From: Halorussus gelatinilyticus
GTDB lineage: Archaea; Halobacteriota; Halobacteria; Halobacteriales; Haladaptataceae
Direction of reading: 5' to 3'
DNA: 64,000 nt
NCBI RefSeq assembly: GCF_023238445.1
Contig: NZ_CP096658.1
Coordinates: forward strand, 2,108,001 to 2,172,000
Shown: piece by piece, positions 33,457 to 41,957 of the stretch
How the letters are laid out: every line of letters starts with the position of its first letter
Numbering within the stretch: position 1 is the first letter of the stretch
Notes under the pieces: generated by a model
What the model was told of the DNA's origin: nothing
The model's input: only the letters and a program-made list of their open reading frames with translations
Databases searched by the model: none
Program-made: the position numbers and the translations under genes

Positions 33457-33552
33457 CCGACCGCGGCGGTTCCACTATCTTTTTGTTACTCGAACGGAAC
33501 TACGCCACGATTGCATGACACCTCGGAGTTCGCTCGCACGGGTGAGGACGCC

Positions 33553-36141
33553 GTGACCGACTACGAAGTGCGGTACGTGGACCGGACGCTCCCCGGTCCC
33601 GAGACCGTCCGCGAGGCGCTCGCGACGGTGGACGACGCGCTCGGCCCGGAGCGACTCGTCAGGCTGTGTCGCGTCCTCTACCCGGTTCACCGAGTCCGGG
33701 TCGCGTACACGCCGCCCGGCGACCCCGGCGCGGTCGCGGGGCGGGCCGACGTGCTGGTGGACGGTCTCGACGCGGGCCACGAGACCGACCTCGCGTCGTT
33801 CGCCGAGAAGTGCGCGTCGCCGGTCCCGGTCTCGCTGGTCGGTCGGTACCGACTCGGTACCCACGCCGGGCCGGAGTCGGTCGTCCCGGTCGAATTCGAG
33901 CGCGACAAGCGAGCGGTCCGAACCGAGTTCGCCGAACGGCTCCGCGAGACCGACGCGGCGTCGGCCGGCCGACTCCGCGAGCGCTACGGCCTGCCCGACG
34001 AGTTCGACCCGACGGGCGCGTTCGAGATCGAGGACGCGACTCGGCTCTATCTCCCCTTCTGGCTCGCGGAGTTCGCCGACGACGCGGGCGGGCGACTGGT
34101 CGCGTTCCGCGACGAGAAGTGGACCACGGGCGAGGCGACCCGCCGGGGCGCGTGGCTCTCGGAACACGTCGCCGGAGACGAGCGACTCCTCTCGCGGGTC
34201 CGGGACGTGGCGACGCTCGACCGGTGGCGCGAGCGTCGCAGGCCGGGCCAGAGCGGTGGTAGTGAACGCGCCGAATCGCGCCACCCGCGGGACAGCGACG
34301 GCACGGAGAACCCGTTCCGCGACGCGCTCTCGTCGGCCGATTCGTCCGCGGACGAATCGGCCGACGGGCCGTCCACGGAAGCGGAAGCCAGCGCCGGCGA
34401 GACGGAGGGAGAATCCGGCCGCGGGACCGACGACGCGGACGACGAGATAACCGTCCCGGACGACGTGGAGCTGTCGGTCCGGTCCATCGTGGAGACGAAC
34501 CCGGACCGCGACTTCGCCGACGTGGGCGGGATGGCCGAGCTGAAGACGACGCTGACCGAGTTGGTCGTGGACCCGCTAGAGGACCCGGAGAAGTACGAGC
34601 GCTACGGGTTGGGCGTGACCGACGGCGTGTTGCTCTACGGCCCGCCGGGGTGCGGCAAGACCTACGTCGCGGGCGCGCTGGCCGGCGAACTCGACCGCCA
34701 CTTCCTCTCCATCTCGCCGAGCGACCTGACGAGCAAGTGGGTCGGCGAGGCGGCGGACAACGTGGCCGACGTGTTCGAGGTGGCGCGAGCGAACGCGCCG
34801 TGTCTGGTCTTCATCGACGAGATAGACGCCGTGGCGAGCGACCGGAGCGGCGACATGACCAACACCGAACAGCAGATGGTCAACCAACTGCTCGCCGAAC
34901 TCGAGGGGTCGAGCGACGACGACGTGGTGGTGCTGGCCGCGACGAACCTCGTTGAGGACGTGGACGACGCAGTGCTGCGCTCGGGCCGGTTCGACGAGCG
35001 CGTCGAAGTCGCGCCGCCAGACGCCGAAGCGCGCGAGGCCATCCTCGGCGTCCACCTCGACGGGCGACCCACGACCGACGACCTCTCGCTCGGGGAGACG
35101 GTCGCGCGAACCGAGGGCTACGCCGCCAGCGACGTGGAACTCGTCGCGGAGCGGGCGGCGCGGGCCGCGCTCGCCGACGAGGCCGACATCCGGGAGGACC
35201 ACTTGCTGGCGGCCGCCGAGGAGGTCGAGACGAGCATCCCCGCGTGGCTGGACGAGTACGACGTGGCGGCCACCGGCGAGGCCGACGAGAACGGCGTCCG
35301 GCAACCGCCGGGGGTCTCGCTGGACGCGAGCGACCTGCTCGACGCGCCGCCCGAGCGCGACTTCGCGGCGGTTCCCGGCATGGCGGGACCGACGACTGCA
35401 CTCCGCGAGCGCGTCCTCGACCAACTCGAAAACCCCGAGCAGTACGCCGACTACGGGCTGGACTCGCCCGACGGCGTGCTGCTCTACGGCCCGCCGGAGT
35501 GCGGGAAGACGTACCTGAGCCGGGCCATCGCGGGCGAACTCGACCGTCCCTACCTCCGGGTGACGCCGACGAAACTCGCCGTCGAGTGGGACGGTTCGCC
35601 GACCGAGAACCTCGCGGACGCCTTCGAGGTGGCGCGGGCGAACGCGCCCTGCGTCGTCTTCGTGGACGACTTGGACGCGCTGACGCCGGGCGCCCCCGCC
35701 GCGGCCGACCGCGCGCTGACCCACCGCCTCGTCGCCGAACTCGCCGCGTCGCCGCCGGACGTGTTCGTCGTCGGCGCGACCCACCTCGTGGAGGACGTGG
35801 CCGCTTCGGTCCGCCACGCCGGCTGTTTCGGCGAGCGCGTCGAGGTGGCGCTCCCGGACGCCGACACCCGCGAGGCGGTCCTGCGCGCGACGCTGGACGA
35901 CCGACTCCTCGGCGACGTGGACTGGGCGGCCGTGGTCGAGGCGTCGGCCGGCGACACCGTTGGCGACCTCAGACTGGTCGCCGAGAGCGCGGCCCGGAGC
36001 GCGCTCCGCGAGGACGAGGCGGTAGACACCGACCGCCTGCGCTCGACGCTGGCGACCGTCGGCCGGAGCGTCGAAGACTGGAACGAGCGCGCCCGCTACG
36101 CCGACAGCGAGTACGGGTCGGACCTGCGGACCGTGCGCTGA
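33553..36141 (+). CDS. Double-AAA ATPase with degenerate second domain
   Basis: An 862-residue protein. Residues about 1-240 are a unique N-domain; about 240-320 is a Ser/Glu/Asp-rich linker. D1 has Walker A GPPGCGKT (363-370), Walker B LVFIDEIDA and SGRFDERVEV, all intact. D2 has GPPECGKT (646-653), VVFVDDLDA in place of DE, and AGCFGERVEV in place of the GRFD arginine finger. D1 is thus probably active and D2 probably impaired in hydrolysis. The family is CDC48/VAT-like, but the usual CDC48 N-domain is not recognisable. The start is uncertain: GTG 33553 (VTDYEVRYVDR) is preferred; an in-frame TTG lies at 33511. The substrate is unknown. Confidence 0.82.
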   Translation: MTDYEVRYVDRTLPGPETVREALATVDDALGPERLVRLCRVLYPVHRVRVAYTPPGDPGAVAGRADVLVDGLDAGHETDLASFAEKCASPVPVSLVGRYRLGTHAGPESVVPVEFERDKRAVRTEFAERLRETDAASAGRLRERYGLPDEFDPTGAFEIEDATRLYLPFWLAEFADDAGGRLVAFRDEKWTTGEATRRGAWLSEHVAGDERLLSRVRDVATLDRWRERRRPGQSGGSERAESRHPRDSDGTENPFRDALSSADSSADESADGPSTEAEASAGETEGESGRGTDDADDEITVPDDVELSVRSIVETNPDRDFADVGGMAELKTTLTELVVDPLEDPEKYERYGLGVTDGVLLYGPPGCGKTYVAGALAGELDRHFLSISPSDLTSKWVGEAADNVADVFEVARANAPCLVFIDEIDAVASDRSGDMTNTEQQMVNQLLAELEGSSDDDVVVLAATNLVEDVDDAVLRSGRFDERVEVAPPDAEAREAILGVHLDGRPTTDDLSLGETVARTEGYAASDVELVAERAARAALADEADIREDHLLAAAEEVETSIPAWLDEYDVAATGEADENGVRQPPGVSLDASDLLDAPPERDFAAVPGMAGPTTALRERVLDQLENPEQYADYGLDSPDGVLLYGPPECGKTYLSRAIAGELDRPYLRVTPTKLAVEWDGSPTENLADAFEVARANAPCVVFVDDLDALTPGAPAAADRALTHRLVAELAASPPDVFVVGATHLVEDVAASVRHAGCFGERVEVALPDADTREAVLRATLDDRLLGDVDWAAVVEASAGDTVGDLRLVAESAARSALREDEAVDTDRLRSTLATVGRSVEDWNERARYADSEYGSDLRTVR

Positions 36142-36170
36142 CGGTCGGGGTACGGCCGAGTGGTTTCGGT

Positions 36171-36256
36171 ATCCGACGAGCGGTCTCGCTGTCCGACGAG
36201 CGTCCCGCTATCGGTCGGTGAGTGTTCTCCCGTCGGGAGACGAGCGTCTCGCTGTC
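36171..36256. repeat. Degenerate 20-nt tandem units after the AAA gene
   Basis: ATCCGACGAGCGGTCTCGCT (36171-36190) and GTCCGACGAGCGTCCCGCTA (36191-36210) are adjacent units. A third, looser copy (GAGACGAGCGTCTCGCTGTC) lies at about 36237-36256. All are within 115 nt of the AAA gene stop. Confidence 0.5.
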
Positions 36257-36314
36257 GGGTGTAGTGTTCGCAAAAATCGCAGTTCGACGCCGCTCTACGC
36301 GACGTGTCTACGGA

Positions 36315-36509
36315 TTATGCGCGGACGACGTTCGTCGCGCGCGGGCCCTTGGGGGCGTCTTCGATGTCGAATTCGATGTCAGTTCCCTCTTCGAGGTCGG
36401 GGCCGCCAACGTCCTCCATGTGGAAAAACACGTCGTCGTCAGAGTCCTCGGTCGAGATGAAGCCGTAACCGCCAGTGTCGTTGAAGAAATCAACAGTTCC
36501 GTTTGCCAT
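36315..36509 (-). CDS. cspA: Cold-shock domain protein
   Basis: A 64-residue protein, MANGTVDFFNDTGGYGFIST onward, with both RNA-binding motifs: GYGFI and DVFFHMEDV. This is the full length of a single cold-shock OB-fold. It binds single-stranded nucleic acid and helps RNA unfolding. Compared with bacterial CspA the surface is very acidic, as expected for a halophile. On the minus strand a TTTTT run about 40 nt after the stop is a plausible terminator. It is divergent from thi4, with 257 nt between them. Confidence 0.95.
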   Translation of the reverse strand: MANGTVDFFNDTGGYGFISTEDSDDDVFFHMEDVGGPDLEEGTDIEFDIEDAPKGPRATNVVRA

Positions 36510-36622
36510 TGCAATTATACGGAGGACCCCGCTACGGATAACGCTTCCGAGGGTCGCGGTATCACGGGTATCGGTCGCTCTGAGCCGGGAATTCTCCTGA
36601 ATGTGGGTGCGTTCGGGTTTAA

Positions 36623-37696
<1,074 letters not shown>

Positions 37697-37728
37697 GGAC
37701 TCGGCGCTCGTTTTCCGTATCGTTCCAC

Positions 37729-39339
37729 CTACTCTGCGACGCCCATCGCGAACATCGTCGTCGGCGTCTGGTCCTCGGCCCGCGGCGAGAGGAAGTCGGT
37801 CACCTCGTCGTCGTAGAACGTCAGGCCCGTCCCGCCGAGCGGCCGGTGGGCGTAGGTCGCCAGATACAATCGGCCCAGCACGACGCCCGCCTCCAGTTGC
37901 GCCAGTCGGTACCCTCGGTCGCCCAGCGCCTCGGCAACCCGGTCCACGTCCGTCATGCAGTAGACGTTGACGTGGGCGTCGCCGCCCCACTCTTGGCCGA
38001 GCGCGAGTCGGGTCTGGTCGGCGCTCGTCGCGTCGCCGAGACGCTCCAGCGCGGCCTCCTCGGGGTGGAACTGGTAGCGTCCGTCGGGGACGTCCGCCAC
38101 GTCGGTCGCGATGGCGTAGACGTCGTTGAGTTGGAGTCCCGGCGCGCCCGCGTCGTCACCGCCACCCGTCCAGTCGCCCGGCACTCCGCGGGTCGCCCGG
38201 TCGAGGACGGTTCCGAGCTTTCGCCTGCTCAGCAGTTCGTCGGCGAACGACCGGCACGACCGGCGGCGCTCCATCGCGCTTCGGACCGGACGGGCCACCT
38301 CGGTCCCGTGGTCTACCGGGTCCAGCGGGACGCGTTCGCCGTCGCCCGCACCGACTCTCCCGACCGGCAGGGCCTCGCGGACCTGCTCGCGCCACGCGCT
38401 CACGGCCTCGCCGTCGGAGAGTGCGCTGGTCGCCCACGCCTCGTGGGGAAGGTCGTGCGACCGGTCGCGAGGCGGATGCGGAACGGTCTCGACGTCGATG
38501 GGAGCGACCGAGGGGGACTCGCCCGTCGGCGTGCCCCGTCCTACCGGAACGAGTTCCAGCGGGGCCTCGGTCCGGGGGTCGAGTCCGAGCAGGTCCGCCA
38601 CGGCGGAATCGTCGAACCCGGCGACGACCGACGCGGGCAGGTCGAAGGCGTGGGCGGCCGCGAGCAGGTGCGAAACCACGGTTCCCGAGTCCCAGAACGC
38701 GTGGCGGTAGGTCCGCTCGCGGTACTTCCACGCGTTGCGCCACCACTCGGAGGTGACGGCGACGGTGACGGGCGCGTCCGCGACGCCGGGACTCGCGTCC
38801 GCCGCTGCGCTCGACCCCTCCCCGTCCGCTTCTGGAGAGCGGTCTCCGGTCGCGGTCGCGAGGACGCCCCGGTAGTCGCCCTCGCGGAGCAGGTCGAGCG
38901 AGAGCGTCGCGGGGTCGAAGTGGTAGACCCCGGCGTCGAGACCGTCGAGGTCGCCGCAGACGACGTACGCCTCGACGTGGTGGAGGTTGCCCGTACACGA
39001 CGCCATCCTGTAGTACGACGGCTGGTCGGTCCCATCAGTCGGGTGGTCGGTCTCGTGCTTGACGCCCGCCGCCCAGTAGCACAGCGACGCCACGGTCACG
39101 GCGTCTACGGGGTCGCGTTCGGTCTGTTCGGCCCCGGCGAGCGGATCGGTGTCGGCCTCCGCGACGACCGACAGCGCCGAGAGGACGGGCGAGCGGACTC
39201 CCGGAAGCGACACGCGCGGTCGGTCGCGGTAGGTCTCGAGCGGTCGGGGCATCGTCTCGAAGTCGAGTTCCAGGTCGGGGTCCGGAAAGTCGCTCGTGGC
39301 GTGTTTCGTGCGTTCGTGGTACTCGGGAGCGCGGACCAT
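37729..39339 (-). CDS. Tandem nitroreductase of SagB/ThcOx type
   Basis: A 536-residue protein. The opening MVRAPEYHERTKHATSDFP and RPLETYRDRPRVSLPG are typical of SagB-type dehydrogenases. Two nitroreductase-like FMN domains follow: about 75-255 (YRMASCTGNLHHVEAYVV; AWKYRERTYRHAFWDSGTV) and about 335-530 (MERRRSCRSFADELL; LNDVYAIATDVADVPDGRYQ; RLAQLEAGVVLGRLYLA). SagB enzymes oxidise thiazolines or oxazolines in peptide natural products. No YcaO cyclodehydratase or precursor is visible here, so the real substrate is open. It is divergent from a putative metallopeptidase gene, with 88 nt between. Confidence 0.82.
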   Translation of the reverse strand: MVRAPEYHERTKHATSDFPDPDLELDFETMPRPLETYRDRPRVSLPGVRSPVLSALSVVAEADTDPLAGAEQTERDPVDAVTVASLCYWAAGVKHETDHPTDGTDQPSYYRMASCTGNLHHVEAYVVCGDLDGLDAGVYHFDPATLSLDLLREGDYRGVLATATGDRSPEADGEGSSAAADASPGVADAPVTVAVTSEWWRNAWKYRERTYRHAFWDSGTVVSHLLAAAHAFDLPASVVAGFDDSAVADLLGLDPRTEAPLELVPVGRGTPTGESPSVAPIDVETVPHPPRDRSHDLPHEAWATSALSDGEAVSAWREQVREALPVGRVGAGDGERVPLDPVDHGTEVARPVRSAMERRRSCRSFADELLSRRKLGTVLDRATRGVPGDWTGGGDDAGAPGLQLNDVYAIATDVADVPDGRYQFHPEEAALERLGDATSADQTRLALGQEWGGDAHVNVYCMTDVDRVAEALGDRGYRLAQLEAGVVLGRLYLATYAHRPLGGTGLTFYDDEVTDFLSPRAEDQTPTTMFAMGVAE

Positions 39340-39427
39340 ATGACGACAGTTACTGCCAACCGACACTTAGGGGTTGTCGTGGTACGGGGAACCGCAACAC
39401 GTTTCCCCAGTGGTACAACCCGAGAAT

Positions 39428-40222
39428 ATGGCCGAGACGGTGACTGTCTACCGCACACCTTCCGCCGTCGCGGACGCCGAAGCAATCGCCGATTGGCTCC
39501 GCGGCCGACTCCCTGACGGTGACGACGGCGACCCCGAAGTCCGAGTCCGCGACCGCTTTCTGGACGTCCATCGGAACGACGACGCCGCCACCGAAGCCCT
39601 CGCCGAGCGGTTCGCCGAGGCGCGGGTCCTCTCGCCGTACGAGCGCGAGACCGGCAACGCGATGCTCGGCGTCGTCCGGTACGAGGAGCGCGCGCTCGAC
39701 CACCCCGAGCGGGAGGGAGGCGTCCTCTACGACGGCGTGGCGGTCCAGCGCGCGCTCAACGCCGCGATTCCCGAGGACGAGCGCACCCTCGACCACCTCC
39801 ACGTCGCGCTGTTGGACCGGGCCGTAGGGACGTGGGGCGACCACGACGGTCGGTGGCACAAGCGCGTGAACGTCCTCGGTCAGCCGGCGCTCGTCTCGGT
39901 GCCGGGGCTCTACGAAGCGCCCGCCAAGCCCGAGCAGTATTACGAGGAGAAGCAGAAGCACGCGCTCGTCTCGGGCGACGCGCCGCCCCGCGAGGTGCTG
40001 GAGAACGAAGTCGAGGGCGAGTTTCTGGTGGCCGAAGACCCCCGGACCACCGAGGCGCTGAAGGGTTACGTCCTGCAGGCGGTCCACTGCTGGCTGACCG
40101 GCGAGGGGTTCTGCGAGGAGTCGGGGTGTCGGCTCTCGAATCCGCACCGCCAACCGGGCGTGGTCGAGGCCCAACTCCGCGACCCCGCGTTCTGCGAGGA
40201 CCACGCGGAGCGGTACGGGTAG
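39428..40222 (+). CDS. Putative zinc metallopeptidase-like protein (DUF6775-like)
   Basis: A 264-residue protein (MAETVTVYRTPSAVADAEAI). The C-terminal segment has CWLTGEGFCEESGCRLSNPH, then PAFCEDHAERYG. This C-x4-C-x-x-S-N and F-C-x-x-H spacing recalls the zinc-binding C-terminus of archaemetzincins, but the HExxHxxGxxH helix is not visible. I recall related haloarchaeal proteins named DUF6775 putative metallopeptidases and cannot verify this. The position next to the SagB-like gene could mean joint action on a peptide. Cytoplasmic; no signal peptide. Confidence 0.6.
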   Translation: MAETVTVYRTPSAVADAEAIADWLRGRLPDGDDGDPEVRVRDRFLDVHRNDDAATEALAERFAEARVLSPYERETGNAMLGVVRYEERALDHPEREGGVLYDGVAVQRALNAAIPEDERTLDHLHVALLDRAVGTWGDHDGRWHKRVNVLGQPALVSVPGLYEAPAKPEQYYEEKQKHALVSGDAPPREVLENEVEGEFLVAEDPRTTEALKGYVLQAVHCWLTGEGFCEESGCRLSNPHRQPGVVEAQLRDPAFCEDHAERYG

Positions 40223-40408
40223 CGCGAGACCGGACGGATTTCGTCCGACCGACCGAGCGATTCGGAGGCCAGCCACCAGCATCGAGGCGGTCTGACAGAC
40301 CGCGGTGTCTGATACGACCGATTTATTCGGCCCGCGCACCACTATCGAAGTGACGACACGCGACTCTGGCAGTCAGTGTCTGTCGTCCGGGGCTGGTATC
40401 CCCTACCA

Positions 40409-41122
40409 CTACCCAAACTGGACCCTTCTGGCGGAACGTCCTCGTCGAGCCACGCGGCCGCCCGTAATCCGGACGACGCCCAGCGCGTGTTCGCTGTGGG
40501 TCGTCTCGTCGGCGCGCGCTCTGAGCGCTCGTCTCGCCGCCGCCACGCGGTCGTCCAGCACCGTCCACGGCGGGGCGTCGTAGGCTTCGGTCCCGCTCGG
40601 CGACGAGGCGACGACGAGGCCGCGGAACGCTCGATTCACCGGCCAACCGAACCAGCGCGTCGTCTGGGCCGCGTCCAGCAGCGCGAGCCGGCCGCCGGGC
40701 GCGAGGCGGTCGGCCCACCGCTCGACTTCGGCGGCGGGGTCGGCGAGCATCCCGACGACGAAGGTAGCGAGGATGGCGTCCGGAGCTTCGCGGAACTCGA
40801 TTTCGGTGGCGTCGGCTCGGACGCAGTGGACGTTGCGCCAGTCCTCGCGCTCGATGCGGTCGCGGGCCCGGCCCAACATCCCTTGCGTGAAGTCCACGCC
40901 GACGACCCGGCCGGTCGGGCCGACGCGCTCGCGGAGGTGCGGGAAGTTCGCGCCCGTGCCGCATCCCATCTCGACCACGGTGTCGCCGGGGTCGAGCGCG
41001 AGCGCGTCGGCCGCGCGCGCTCGGAGGTCCCCGAGACCGGGCGTCGAGCGCGCGAGGAAGTCGTAGAAGTCGGCCCACCGGCCGTAGAACTGCTGTGCCG
41101 CCGCGGTCGCGTCGCGTGACAT
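40409..41122 (-). CDS. Class I SAM-dependent methyltransferase
   Basis: A 237-residue protein. Motif I is VVEMGCGTGANFPHLRE (about 49-65) and the acidic motif II is VVGVDFTQGMLGRARDR; then VRADATEIEF and LAPGGRLALLDAAQ. The layout matches the UbiE/MenG-like group. A basic C-terminal tail (about 205-237) is unusual in this acidic proteome. The opening FYGRWADFYDFLAR is common in quinone or small-molecule methyltransferases. The substrate is unknown and there are no partner genes nearby. Confidence 0.87.
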   Translation of the reverse strand: MSRDATAAAQQFYGRWADFYDFLARSTPGLGDLRARAADALALDPGDTVVEMGCGTGANFPHLRERVGPTGRVVGVDFTQGMLGRARDRIEREDWRNVHCVRADATEIEFREAPDAILATFVVGMLADPAAEVERWADRLAPGGRLALLDAAQTTRWFGWPVNRAFRGLVVASSPSGTEAYDAPPWTVLDDRVAAARRALRARADETTHSEHALGVVRITGGRVARRGRSARRVQFG

Positions 41123-41225
41123 GTCGGACTGTACGACAGCCGAGAACTAAACGTCTGAGGCCGGGACGCGAAACGTAGTTTCGCGGCCGTTGCGCTCAAG
41201 GACGGAACCGTCGTAGCCTGTCGGC

Positions 41226-41468
41226 ATGACAGTCGCGATTACCGAAGACGACGTGGACAAGACGGTCGTGGACGCCGAGGGACAGAAGGTCGGAACCGTG
41301 ACCGAGATTCACCACGGCGCGGCCCGCGTCAGCGCCGACGAGGAGACCGTCGAGGAGATGCAGACCCGACTGCCGCAGGGTGGTATCGACGAGCGGACCT
41401 ACGCGGTCCACGACGAGAGCGTCGCCGACATCACGGAGGACCGACTCGTCCTCGACGTCGAAGCGTAG
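41226..41468 (+). CDS. Short PRC-barrel-like protein
   Basis: An 80-residue acidic protein, MTVAITEDDVDKTVVDAEGQ onward, with KVGTVTEIHHGAARVSADEE and DITEDRLVLDVEA. The beta-strand pattern resembles a PRC barrel. The same layout occurs in the protein at 4560-4808, suggesting paralogy. It is a stand-alone gene divergent from the methyltransferase, with about 100 nt between. Function unknown; such short PRC proteins are abundant in haloarchaea. Confidence 0.7.
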   Translation: MTVAITEDDVDKTVVDAEGQKVGTVTEIHHGAARVSADEETVEEMQTRLPQGGIDERTYAVHDESVADITEDRLVLDVEA

Positions 41469-41957
41469 TCGGTCGAATCGCCGCGGATTTTCGCCAGTTC
41501 GGAATCATAGACGTTTCTTTGCCGTGTCTATATCGTTATTTGACGAGTATTTGGGCTGCTTTCGTCGGTAGCCGTCGGCTCGTCTGGGTGCGGGTCCGGG
41601 CGACTGCACCGCGAGCAGTTGCCGCCTCTCGTCAGACCGTGACCGCGACGCACTGGACTGCAGTCCCCGACGCACTGCGACCGCCGACCGAGACCGCACT
41701 GCCACAGCATCTGCAACGCGACCTAATGCCGACGCCAATCGGACCGCACGCCACCGCAACCGCACACCAACTGCGCCCCGAACTTCTCCGCCTGCGTCTG
41801 CTCGCGGTCGGCGTCACTTCGAGACCACCGTCGGCCGTCGGACCGAGCGCGCCCCAAATTCGACGGCTCAAAACCAAATCCGGTTACGAGTTAATATTCA
41901 GGACGCTAACCGGTCGGAACATTCTTTATTCGCCTTCTTGTTCTCCCACATGCACCA
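41469..41957. other. 489-nt spacer, C/A-rich on the plus strand, with ppsA promoter
   Basis: No credible gene. From about 41640 to 41800 the plus strand is rich in C and A and poor in G, so the minus strand is G/T-rich. This resembles the spacer near 560-660 on the opposite strand. About 41880-41940 turns AT-rich and includes TTAATATTC (41892-41900) and TTCTTTATTCG (about 41928-41938); the latter is about 25 nt from the ppsA ATG and is the likely TATA box. Confidence 0.5.

Noticed and set aside
34650-35520. Arg/Thr-rich frames in alternative phase within the AAA gene
   Set aside because: These are shadows; the AAA motifs lie in one continuous frame.
37729-39339. Azole-peptide biosynthesis cluster around the SagB-like gene
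   Set aside because: No YcaO, no precursor peptide and no transporter nearby, so a cluster cannot be claimed.
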